A DNA stretch of 30,851 nt, from the NCBI GenBank assembly GCA_035472475.1, contig DATIPA010000186.1:1-30851 (forward strand), given 5' to 3'. Below, piece by piece: positions 17,615 to 24,841 of this stretch. Every line of letters begins with the position of its first letter. Positions within the stretch are counted from its first letter, which is position 1. Source of the DNA: JAFAXD01 sp035472475 (GTDB lineage Bacteria > Pseudomonadota > Alphaproteobacteria > Rhizobiales > Xanthobacteraceae). A program made the translations under genes and the position numbers. The notes under the pieces were generated by a model. That model was not told where the DNA came from and made no database searches. It saw only the letters and a list, made by a program, of their open reading frames with translations.

Positions 17615-18889
17615 CTATGTGCCACCGGAACCGGCCGCAACCGCGCTGTCCTCGGAAACGCGTGCGATCAACGTCTCGACGCTGTCCCCGGGCTTGAAAA
17701 CCGCGAGCGTGACCACGGCATCAAAACGGATGTCCTGCTGATCGACGCCCGGGAGGGATCCGCTCAACGTATGTCCGATGCGGCGCACCAGCGCGTGCGC
17801 ATTGCCCAAGCCGGTGTTGGGGAAGGCGAGCAGGATCGAGCCGTCTTCGGCGCGGCCTGCGATATCGGTCGGACGCGCCAGGCGGATTACCTGCCGGGCC
17901 GCGCGGTCGTCGACCGCGCGCTCGGGCTGCGGCGCAAACGAGAAGCGGGCGAGCGACAGCGCGGCGCGCCGCTCGCGCGCATCATCGACGACGCGCTCGA
18001 ATTCGCGCAGGAATGCGTCGGGCGTGTATAGCCCGGTGTGCGGATCGAGCAGGCCGCCGGACTCGATCGCTGCGAGCTGCCGCCGCAGGCGCCCCCCGTA
18101 GGCGTGCAAGTGCACCAGCGGCATCATGTAATCCATAACCTCGGGCGCGCGTCCGCTGAGCCGCTCGAAGTTGGGCAGTGCGTTCCACTCATCGGGCGGC
18201 TGCACGGCGGCCACAAGGCCGATCGGCAATTCGCGAAAGCGCGCGTCCTGCGACAGCGCGATCGCGAATGCCTGCAGCATGTGCGGCGCAAAACCATCGC
18301 CGATGACGATGCCGTCGATATCGCGCGCGCAAAGAAAGCGCGCCGCGTTCTCGATGCTCAGCGTGCTGATGAGGCGGGCGCGCTCGCCAGTGGCGGCGGC
18401 AAGCTCCCGATAATTGCGGCCACGTCCGATCACCAGTACCGTTGCCGGGTTGGAGGGCGCATCCGGATGGGTCGACGCCGTCTGGTCGGCAGAACTACCA
18501 TTTGACGCCAAATGGTAGAGGACCGCGGCGTGCAAAGCGCGCAGGCGCAGGACCCACTGGAGCCGCGCGAGTACGCGTTCCGGAGACGCGCTTGCGGCGA
18601 TTGGCAAGGCTCCACCAAACACCGGCCCGCCGAGCGGAGAAGCACGCGCCAACACCGGCATATAGGGCTCGCGCGCCAACGCGATCGCGTTCTTGAGCGG
18701 CTCGACGACATCGGGATCCCAGCGCGTCTCGTCAAGGATCAGCGCCGCCGGACGACCGGCCTTGATCGCCGCCGGGGCGAGCGCCCACAGGCTTTCATTA
18801 ACCAACAAATTGCCGCGCCCGCGCAAATGCGCAGCCAATTCAGCATTGGCCGTATCGGAGACGAGAACGATCGGACCAGATAAAGACAT
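17615..18889 (-). CDS. Degenerate GGDEF-domain protein with N-terminal receiver-like domains
   Basis: The 424-residue protein has two N-terminal segments resembling pseudo-receiver folds (about 5-110 and 150-260; for example DIDGIVIGDGF and LPIGLVAAV). A C-terminal region (about 281-415) opens with LDPHTGLYTPDAF, the classic start of a GGDEF domain (usually DxLTGLxNR). The catalytic loop expected as GGDEF reads GRAEDGSILLAFP (345-357), so the metal- and GTP-binding Gly-Gly-Asp-Glu-Phe is lost. I infer no diguanylate cyclase activity and a possible c-di-GMP- or protein-binding regulatory role. No membrane span or signal peptide is seen. The gene leads a probable operon with the DsbA-family gene. 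Confidence in the gene is high, in the biochemical role low. Confidence 0.85.
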   Translation of the reverse strand: MSLSGPIVLVSDTANAELAAHLRGRGNLLVNESLWALAPAAIKAGRPAALILDETRWDPDVVEPLKNAIALAREPYMPVLARASPLGGPVFGGALPIAASASPERVLARLQWVLRLRALHAAVLYHLASNGSSADQTASTHPDAPSNPATVLVIGRGRNYRELAAATGERARLISTLSIENAARFLCARDIDGIVIGDGFAPHMLQAFAIALSQDARFRELPIGLVAAVQPPDEWNALPNFERLSGRAPEVMDYMMPLVHLHAYGGRLRRQLAAIESGGLLDPHTGLYTPDAFLREFERVVDDARERRAALSLARFSFAPQPERAVDDRAARQVIRLARPTDIAGRAEDGSILLAFPNTGLGNAHALVRRIGHTLSGSLPGVDQQDIRFDAVVTLAVFKPGDSVETLIARVSEDSAVAAGSGGT

Positions 18890-18915
18890 GACGGCCGCGT
18901 TTGAAAGACCGCAAT

Positions 18916-18945
18916 CTAATTGAGGGCCGTTAATGCAGGGTCAAC
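18916..18945 (-). promoter_or_regulatory. Weak promoter candidate for the degenerate GGDEF gene
   Basis: On the minus strand TTGACC (18945-18940) is followed after 18 nt by ATTAGA (18921-18916), 26 nt before the ATG at 18889. The -35 is good and the -10 is poor. The upstream 18890-19044 gap is AT-richer than the coding DNA. Confidence 0.3.
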
Positions 18946-19044
18946 GCATCGGAAATCGACCGCAGCGCGTGCGATCAAACATTGCAATTCCAAAATAAAG
19001 AACGGACTGTCAAGGCTAGCAAATCGGTAACCATGATCGTCGAT

Positions 19045-20886
19045 TTACTGATTTGCTGATCTCTGACTGCTGAGCGCAGCTCCCTTCGACCACCAGGTTT
19101 CCGGCAGATAACCGGACAGGGCGGTCCGCTCCGGATGATTGATTTGAGACCAGCGCGCAATCCATTGTTCGGGACTGTGATAGAGCGGGATCACGTAGGT
19201 GCCCGACAGCAGAACCCGGTCGAGTGCGCGAACGGCGTCGACGAATTCGGACCGCGACTGTGCGCGCAGCAGCGCCGCGATCATGGCATCGATGGCAGGA
19301 TTCTTGACGCCCATGTAGTTGCGCGTGCCGTCCTGATCGGCGGCGGCAGAACCCCAATAGAATGCCTGCTCGTTGCCTGGCGACAGCGACTGGTCCCAGC
19401 GGTTCTGGATCATGTCGAAATCGTACATCAGCCGGCGCTGATCGTACTGCACCGCGTCGACGACACGCACGCGCGCATCGATCCCGGCGCGTTTGACGTT
19501 CTGAGCAAATTGCAATGCCAGCCGCTCCTGCTCCTTGGTTGTCACCATGATTTCGAAAGTGAGGACCGCGCCGCTCGTCCGGTTGCGCAATTGGGTGCCG
19601 CTGAGCGCGTAGCCCGCGTCCTCAAGCAGTGCGAGCGCGCGCTTGAGCATGTCCCGATCGCGGCCCGATCCATCCGTCACCGGCGGCGACCACGTGCCGT
19701 TGAGCACGTCCGGCGTAACCGCGTCGCCAAACGGCGCAAGCAACGCACGTTCGCGCTCGTTCGCTGGCACGCCGTGCGACGAGAGCTCGCTGCCGTCGAA
19801 ATAGCTTGCAGTCCGCTGGTACTGATCAAAATAGAAATTCTTGTTGATCCATTCAAAATCGAACAACAGCAAGAGTGCTTGGCGCACGCGGATGTCCGCG
19901 AAGACCGGGCGGCGCGTGTTGAACACCAAACCCGACATGCCTTTCGGCATGCCATCCTTGAATCCTTCCTTCACGACGCGACCGTCGCGTAGCGCCGGAA
20001 AGTCGTAGCCCGAGACCCAGCGGGTCGGGTCGGTCTCCACGCGCACGTCGTAGAGACCCTTTTTGAAAGCCTCGAAATGAGTATTGCCATCGCGATAAAA
20101 ATCGATCCGGATCTGGTCGAAATTCCAAATCCCGCGATTGACTGGCAAGTCGCGGCCCCAGTAGTCCGGGTCGCGCTTGATCGTGACGCTGCGTCCGGGA
20201 TCGACGCTATCGACCAAGTAGGGACCGCTTCCAAGCATCGGCCGAAACGAGGTGTCCTCGAACGTCGCCGGATCGATTGCGTGCCGCGGCAGGACCGGCA
20301 TCAGCCCGAGGATGAGAGGCAGCTCGCGGTCGTCACTGCCGCTGAGATCGAAGCGCACGGTGAGCGGGTCCAACGCTTCCGCTTTGGCGACTTTTGTATA
20401 GTAGGTTCGATAATTGGGACGGCCATGGTCGCGCAGCAACTCCCACGAGAAAATGACATCCGCGGCGGTAATCGGCGTTCGGTCGGAAAATCTCGCCCGC
20501 GGGTCAAGCCTGAACGTCACGAAGCTGCGCGCGGCGTCGGTCTCGACGCTGCGTGCAATCAGCCCGTAAAGCGTGAACGGCTCGTCGTATCCGCGCGCCA
20601 TCAGACCTTCGATGACGTATCCGCGCATTTCCGGCACGGCCAAACCCTTGACGATTAGTGGATTAAGACTGTCGAAGGTCCCCAACACGCCCTTCACCAG
20701 TTGCCCGCGCTTGGGAGCGTCGGGGTTGACGTAGGGGAAGTACGCAAAATCCGCGGGCAGCGCCGGCTGGCCGTGCATGGCGATCGCGTGCTGCGGTTGC
20801 GCGGGCGCGGCCGAGGGCAGCGCCAGAGCCAACAGGCCCGCAAACGCTGCGAGGCGCGCCTGCGTGCGGGCATTGATCAACAACAC
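19045..20886 (-). CDS. Periplasmic extracellular solute-binding protein family 5, YejA-like (peptide/oligopeptide ABC importer)
   Basis: This is a secreted ABC-importer binding protein of the SBP_bac_5 family; the close homologue YejA binds peptides such as microcin C. The chosen start is a GTG at 20886, because AGGAG lies at 20897-20893 with a 6-nt spacer and translation then begins straight into a signal peptide (LLINARTQARLAAFAGLLALALP, interrupted here for length; cleavage near APAQ). The result is 613 residues. In-frame ATGs at 20925 and 20997 lack a good ribosome-binding site and put polar residues before the signal. The mature N-terminus FAYFPYVNPDAPKRGQ is the YejA-type signature; later RNYMGVKNPAIDAMI is typical of the family. 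No permease or ATPase gene (yejB, yejE, yejF) lies nearby, so it must work with transporter parts encoded elsewhere. Confidence 0.88.
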   Translation of the reverse strand: MLLINARTQARLAAFAGLLALALPSAAPAQPQHAIAMHGQPALPADFAYFPYVNPDAPKRGQLVKGVLGTFDSLNPLIVKGLAVPEMRGYVIEGLMARGYDEPFTLYGLIARSVETDAARSFVTFRLDPRARFSDRTPITAADVIFSWELLRDHGRPNYRTYYTKVAKAEALDPLTVRFDLSGSDDRELPLILGLMPVLPRHAIDPATFEDTSFRPMLGSGPYLVDSVDPGRSVTIKRDPDYWGRDLPVNRGIWNFDQIRIDFYRDGNTHFEAFKKGLYDVRVETDPTRWVSGYDFPALRDGRVVKEGFKDGMPKGMSGLVFNTRRPVFADIRVRQALLLLFDFEWINKNFYFDQYQRTASYFDGSELSSHGVPANERERALLAPFGDAVTPDVLNGTWSPPVTDGSGRDRDMLKRALALLEDAGYALSGTQLRNRTSGAVLTFEIMVTTKEQERLALQFAQNVKRAGIDARVRVVDAVQYDQRRLMYDFDMIQNRWDQSLSPGNEQAFYWGSAAADQDGTRNYMGVKNPAIDAMIAALLRAQSRSEFVDAVRALDRVLLSGTYVIPLYHSPEQWIARWSQINHPERTALSGYLPETWWSKGAALSSQRSANQ

Positions 20887-20952
20887 GTCGAGCTCCTGCG
20901 ACCCAAGCTTGACGCAATCCAACATGATTGCGCCGACGCGATGGCCAATATG

Positions 20953-20966
20953 GTCACGGTCCTGCC
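20953..20966 (+). repeat. 14-nt direct repeat, copy 1 (SBP/ialB intergenic)
   Basis: gtcacggtcctgcc occurs here and again at 21136-21149, both in the same 360-nt intergenic region and in the same orientation, 183 nt apart. It could be an operator pair or a remnant of a local duplication. Confidence 0.4.
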
Positions 20967-21135
20967 CCGATTCGTCCCAGGCCGCATCTCCACCCACGCG
21001 AAGGCGGCGTGGGCCGGATTTTTGAGCCGACCTGCGTGCGAGCGACCGCCAAGCAAGTCAACCGTCATGTGTGGCGCAACAGCAGGTTAAGGCTTTTGCC
21101 CGATGCGGAATTCGGCTATCAGGGCGCTGCCGGGC

Positions 21136-21149
21136 GTCACGGTCCTGCC
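21136..21149 (+). repeat. 14-nt direct repeat, copy 2 (SBP/ialB intergenic)
   Basis: Identical to 20953-20966. It lies 97 nt before the ialB-like ATG, a suitable position for a regulator-binding site upstream of that gene. Confidence 0.4.
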
Positions 21150-21246
21150 GCAATTGGCGCCGAGACACCGGCAGGGATACCGGGATAGATATTTGTGCTG
21201 GCGCTGGTGTTCGCCACCGCAACCCAATCAAAAAGGACCTCTGTCC

Positions 21247-22032
21247 ATGACACATAGGATCGCGCGGTCTTTGCGCGGATCGCTGATCGCGAGCGTTTCC
21301 ATCACGGCATTGGTGCTCGGCGGTATGGTTGCGCTGGCTCAACAGCCGCCGGCACCCGCCGCGCCGAAACCGGCGGCGCCGAAGGCGGCCGCGCCGAAGC
21401 CCGCAGCCCCGGCGGCGGCACAGAAGCCAGCAGCGACCCCACCCGCGCCGGCCGCGCAAGCGGCACCACCGCAAGCCGACATGCCGCCGCTGGTCTACTC
21501 GCCGTGGACCAAGTTCTGCAGCACGCCGGGTCAGAATGGTCAGGATCCCAATGCTCCGAAGGTCTGCTTCACGGGGCGTGACGCGCGCACGGAGACTGGA
21601 GTTCCGGTTGTCGCTGCCGCGCTGATCGAACCGGATGGCATCCCCAAGAAGATCTTCCGCGTGACCGTACCGAGCCCAGTGCAATTGCAGTATGGCACCC
21701 GCATCATCGTCGACAGCAACGAGCCGGCGACGAGTCAGTTTTTTACGTGCTTTGCCCAAGGCTGCATGTCCGACTATGAGGGCACGCCCGAGCTGATCGC
21801 CAAGCTCAAGAAAGGCCAGACCCTGAGCGTGCAGGCGATCAATCTCGGCGGCACGCAGATCTCGTTCCCGCTTCCGCTCGGCGACTTTGCCAAGGTCAAC
21901 GAGGGTCCGCCCATCGATCCCAAAGAGCTCGAAGCGCGGGAGAAGAAAGTGCAGGAGGAGCTGCAGAAGAAGGGCGAGGAGATGCGCAAGAAGCTGGAGC
22001 AGCAGCAAGGCCAAGCGCCGGCGGCCAAATAA
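21247..22032 (+). CDS. Invasion-associated locus B (IalB) family secreted protein
   Basis: The protein of 261 residues begins with a signal peptide (about 1-31, ending ALAQ). A very Ala/Pro/Lys-rich linker follows (32-79). The IalB-type domain (about 82-215) has YSPWTKFC, Cys91, Cys107, Cys168 and Cys173, the last two in FFTCFAQGC. The C-terminus (225-256) is highly charged and likely a coiled coil (KELEAREKKVQEEL onward). IalB proteins are periplasmic or envelope proteins first described in Bartonella; in free-living relatives their role is unclear. The ATG at 21247 is preceded by aaggac and begins a good signal sequence; a longer frame from 21103 adds residues before the signal and is rejected. 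A strong terminator follows. Confidence 0.9.
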   Translation: MTHRIARSLRGSLIASVSITALVLGGMVALAQQPPAPAAPKPAAPKAAAPKPAAPAAAQKPAATPPAPAAQAAPPQADMPPLVYSPWTKFCSTPGQNGQDPNAPKVCFTGRDARTETGVPVVAAALIEPDGIPKKIFRVTVPSPVQLQYGTRIIVDSNEPATSQFFTCFAQGCMSDYEGTPELIAKLKKGQTLSVQAINLGGTQISFPLPLGDFAKVNEGPPIDPKELEAREKKVQEELQKKGEEMRKKLEQQQGQAPAAK

Positions 22033-22057
22033 TCGCTCTCGTTACTGTCGAGAATTC

Positions 22058-22091
22058 ATGAAGCGTGCCTCGGGCACGCTTCATTCGTTTT
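22058..22091 (+). terminator. Rho-independent terminator after the ialB-like gene
   Basis: A perfect 12-bp stem, atgaagcgtgcc (22058-22069) with ggcacgcttcat (22073-22084), closes a 3-nt loop and is followed by tcgtttt. It begins 26 nt after the stop codon. On the opposite strand no T-run follows, so it mainly stops plus-strand transcription. Confidence 0.85.
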
Positions 22092-22103
22092 ACACGTCCG
22101 GCT

Positions 22104-22436
22104 TTAGTGCATCAGGTTGTTGCGCGGGCGATAGCTGCCTTCCTCGTCGCGCACGAATATTTCCGACACTTGCGGATGACGAACTGGTTCCCCGGTCGTG
22201 TCTGGCAGAAGGTTCTGCTCGGACACGTAGGCGATGTATTCGGTCTCCGAGTTTTCGGCAAACAAATGATAAAACGGCTGGTCTTTGTGCGGGCGGACTT
22301 CGGCCGGGATCGATTGGTACCATTCCTCGGTGTTGTTGAAGACCGGGTCGATGTCGAACACGACGCCGCGGAACGGAAAAATCCGATGCCGCAGAACCTG
22401 GCCAATCTTGTATTTCGCCGCGCGCGTAGAGCTCAT
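22104..22436 (-). CDS. hspQ: Heat shock protein HspQ (YccV / hemimethylated DNA-binding family)
   Basis: The 110-residue protein has the YccV-like fold throughout: KIGQVLRHRIFPFRGVVFDIDP, NTEEWYQSIP, RPHKDQPFYHLFAE, TEYIAYVSEQNLLPD and the C-terminal EPVRHPQV. In E. coli HspQ is a small cytosolic protein that modulates Lon-dependent proteolysis; an older description as a hemimethylated-DNA binder comes from the same family. The ATG at 22436 matches the usual family length; longer upstream starts lack homology. No good Shine-Dalgarno sequence is visible. It lies 115 nt downstream of the malyl-CoA lyase-type gene on the same strand. Confidence 0.9.
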   Translation of the reverse strand: MSSTRAAKYKIGQVLRHRIFPFRGVVFDIDPVFNNTEEWYQSIPAEVRPHKDQPFYHLFAENSETEYIAYVSEQNLLPDTTGEPVRHPQVSEIFVRDEEGSYRPRNNLMH

Positions 22437-22551
22437 GACAATGGGAAAATAAGCCACGGCGAGAGCCGATGCCAGGGTCTTTTGCACGCGCGTCCAACAT
22501 TGGTGCGTGCGCTCCAGCGCATGCGAGCCCGTGACGGGCGGTAGTACTTGT

Positions 22552-23592
22552 TCACAGCTCGTAACGGGCTGCCATCTCGCGGTCCTTGGCGGCAACGATT
22601 TTGGCCAGATCGACGACCACCTTGGCCTGCTTCCAGGTGGCATCATCCTGCATCTTGCCGTCAATCATGACCGCACCGGTACCATCCGGCATCGCGGCCA
22701 GAATCTTTTTCGCAAATGCAACTTCGGCTGCATCGGGCGAGAACACCCGTTTGGCGATTGCAATCTGTGACGGATGCAAGGTCCAGGCGCCCGCGCATCC
22801 CATCAGAAAAGCGTTGCGAAACTGCACTTCGCAGGCCGCGGGATCGGCGAAGTCCCCGAACGGACCGTAAAACGGTTTAATGCCTGCCGCCGCGCATGCG
22901 TCGACCATCTTGGCCATCGTGTAATGCCACAGATCCTGCTGGTAGGCTGCGCGCGGGCCGTCGCCGGCGGCATCGGCGAGTACTTTGTATTCCGGGTGAC
23001 CGCCGCCGACGCGCGTGGTTTTCATCGCACGCGACGCTGCGAGGTCGGCGGGACCAAGGCTGATGCCGTGCATGCGCGGGGAGGCGGCCGCGATCGCCGC
23101 AACGTTGTCGACGCCTTCCGCCGTTTCCAGGATGGCGTGAATCAGGATCGGCCGCGTGACGCTGTGCCGGGCCTCGAGCTGCGCCAACAGTTGATCGAGA
23201 TAGTGAATGTCCCATGCACCCTCGACCTTCGGCAGCATGATCACATCGACCTTGTTGCCGACGTGGGCAACGATCTCAAACAGGTCGTCAAGCACCCAGG
23301 GCGAGTTGAGCGCATTGACCCGCGTCCACAGCCCAACCGAACCGTAATTGTACGCGCTCGCCATTTCGATGAAGCCGCGTCGCGCCGCCTCCTTGGCGTC
23401 GGCCGGGATCGCGTCTTCGAGATTGCCGAGCACAATGTCGACCTGGTCGATCAGTTCGGGAACCTTGAGCCGGACCTTTTCGATGTGCGGCGGCACGAAG
23501 TGAATCATGCGCTCCAGTCGAACGGGCAGCTCGCGCAGCGGCGCCGGTGCGCCGACCGCCAACGGTTTGAAGAAATTGCGTGGAAGCTTCAT
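22552..23592 (-). CDS. HpcH/HpaI-family CoA lyase, L-malyl-CoA / beta-methylmalyl-CoA lyase type
   Basis: The 346-residue enzyme belongs to the citrate lyase beta / malyl-CoA lyase family. It reversibly cleaves malyl-CoA into acetyl-CoA and glyoxylate, or beta-methylmalyl-CoA into propionyl-CoA and glyoxylate, with Mg2+. The barrel contains RMIHFVPPH (near 28), VLGNLEDAIP (near 54-63), WTRVNA (near 89-94) and MLPKVEG. The metal ligands are predicted to be Glu156 in ILETAEG and Asp183 in LGPADLA; their 27-residue spacing equals that of the metal residues I recall for Rhodobacter malyl-CoA lyase (Glu141, Asp168). The ATG at 23592 gives the family-like N-terminus MKLPRNFFKPLAVG; an ATG at 23622 would add 10 residues. 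It is divergent from the AMACR-type gene, 172 nt apart. The exact substrate is inferred. Confidence 0.82.
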   Translation of the reverse strand: MKLPRNFFKPLAVGAPAPLRELPVRLERMIHFVPPHIEKVRLKVPELIDQVDIVLGNLEDAIPADAKEAARRGFIEMASAYNYGSVGLWTRVNALNSPWVLDDLFEIVAHVGNKVDVIMLPKVEGAWDIHYLDQLLAQLEARHSVTRPILIHAILETAEGVDNVAAIAAASPRMHGISLGPADLAASRAMKTTRVGGGHPEYKVLADAAGDGPRAAYQQDLWHYTMAKMVDACAAAGIKPFYGPFGDFADPAACEVQFRNAFLMGCAGAWTLHPSQIAIAKRVFSPDAAEVAFAKKILAAMPDGTGAVMIDGKMQDDATWKQAKVVVDLAKIVAAKDREMAARYEL

Positions 23593-23764
23593 CGCGCGCC
23601 CTTTCAAGAGCTTCCCGGCCATCCTTGCCTAATGGAAGGGGCACGCGCTGCCAAGTCGTGTTTTTTGGCGCAGCACAGCGTCCCAGGCCGGCGCCCGCCC
23701 CATAAGCAAATTGCCGCGCGTCTGTTAAAAGCACATGCGTTCGCGAGCCTGCCCAGGAGGGACC

Positions 23765-24841
23765 ATGCAACCGCTTGCCGGCACCGTCGTGCTCGATTTC
23801 ACCGCGCTGCTTCCAGGCCCGCTTGCGACCTTGATGCTGGCGGAAGCGGGCGCCGAAGTGATCAAGATCGAGCCGCCGGGCGGCGAAATGATGCGTACGC
23901 ACTCGCCGTACGTTGACGGACACAGCGTCGCCTTTGCGGCGCTCAATCGCGGCAAAACCAGCCTGATGCTCGATCTCAAAGCCAACGACGATCGCGAACG
24001 TCTCGCGCCGCTGCTGGCCCGCGCCGACGTCCTGGTCGAGCAATTCCGACCCGGGGTGATGGAGCGGCTCGGTCTGGGGTACGAGCGCGTGCGCACCGTC
24101 AATCCGCGCATCGTCTACTGCTCGATCTCGGGCTATGGTCAAACAGGTCCGCGCGCCCAGCAAGCCGGGCACGATCTCAACTACATCGGTGCAACCGGCC
24201 TGCTGGCACTCAGCCCGGGCCCGCCCGATCGTCCAACGCTTCCGCCGGCGCTCATTGCCGACATCGGCGGCGGCACGTATCCGGCGGTTCTCAATATCCT
24301 GCTCGGCCTGCGCCAACGCGACGCGAGCGGGCAGGGCTGCCACATCGACGTTGCGATGTCCGATGCGATGTTCACGTTCGCCTGGCACGCGCTGCTGAGC
24401 GGATTTGCCGGCCACGGTTTTCCCCGACCGGGCGGGGATCACCTCGTTGGTGGCTCGCCACGCTATCAGCTCTATCCGACCCGCGACGGCGCGATCGTAG
24501 CGTGCGCGGCGCTCGAGCCGAAATTCTGGAAGGCTTTCACCACGTCGATCGGCCTTGATCCCCGCCACATCAACGACGCCGAAGATCCGGGCGCGACCAC
24601 GGAGGCGGTCGCCGCCATCATCAAGCGGAAAACCGCCGAGCAATGGCGACCGATCTTCGCCGCAGCCGATTGCTGCGTCACCATCGTGGCATCATTGGAG
24701 GAGGCCGTGCGCGACCCGCATTTTGTTGAGCGCGGCCTGTTTGACGGCGAGCTCAAGGTTGGTGAAACGAGTTTGCCAGCACTGCCGGTGCCGGTTGCGC
24801 CGGGATTCCGCCTGCACGCTAAGCGGAGCCGCCGCGCATGA
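23765..24841 (+). CDS. CoA-transferase family III enzyme, alpha-methylacyl-CoA racemase (AMACR) type
   Basis: The 358-residue protein has the family III fold: VVLDFTALLPGPLATLMLAEAGAEVIKIE-type N-terminus (written in parts here) with LNRGKTSLMLDLK. Members either transfer CoA or racemise 2-methylacyl-CoAs. His136-Asp137 in AGHDLNYIGATG, Asp166 in LIADIGGG and Glu251 in AALEPKFW match the racemase catalytic residues I recall for M. tuberculosis MCR (His126, Asp156, Glu241), with a constant offset of 10. This favours racemase over CoA transferase. The ATG at 23765 follows AGGAGG (23755-23760), a strong ribosome-binding site; a start at 23735 is rejected. It ends 23 nt inside the convergent UbiH-type gene. 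Together with the divergent CoA lyase, it suggests handling of methyl-branched CoA thioesters. Confidence 0.82.
   Translation: MQPLAGTVVLDFTALLPGPLATLMLAEAGAEVIKIEPPGGEMMRTHSPYVDGHSVAFAALNRGKTSLMLDLKANDDRERLAPLLARADVLVEQFRPGVMERLGLGYERVRTVNPRIVYCSISGYGQTGPRAQQAGHDLNYIGATGLLALSPGPPDRPTLPPALIADIGGGTYPAVLNILLGLRQRDASGQGCHIDVAMSDAMFTFAWHALLSGFAGHGFPRPGGDHLVGGSPRYQLYPTRDGAIVACAALEPKFWKAFTTSIGLDPRHINDAEDPGATTEAVAAIIKRKTAEQWRPIFAAADCCVTIVASLEEAVRDPHFVERGLFDGELKVGETSLPALPVPVAPGFRLHAKRSRRA

Larger units (their letters stand above)
20887..21246. other. Largest intergenic region (360 nt), divergent between the SBP gene and the ialB-like gene
   Basis: No coding sequence is supported here. The region should hold the promoters of both divergent genes, although no convincing -35/-10 pair was identified. 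It contains a 14-nt direct repeat (20953-20966 and 21136-21149) and a hairpin cccacgc/gcgtggg (20993-20999 with 21007-21013) followed by ccggattttt. The Shine-Dalgarno sequences of both flanking genes sit at its edges (20893-20897 for the SBP gene; aaggac near 21232-21237 for the ialB-like gene). Confidence 0.6.

Noticed and set aside
19018..19057. agcaaatc/gatttgct inverted repeat at the end of the solute-binding protein gene
   Set aside because: It includes the stop codon and has a 24-nt loop; the following minus-strand sequence is only mildly T-rich, so a terminator is not supported.
22527..22539. gcccg/cgggc hairpin downstream of the CoA lyase gene
   Set aside because: A 5-bp stem without a T-run is expected by chance in DNA this GC-rich.
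22774..24643. Large open frames antisense to the CoA lyase and the AMACR-type gene
   Set aside because: Both run across gene boundaries and the divergent promoter region, and both lack motifs; the sense genes are complete enzymes.
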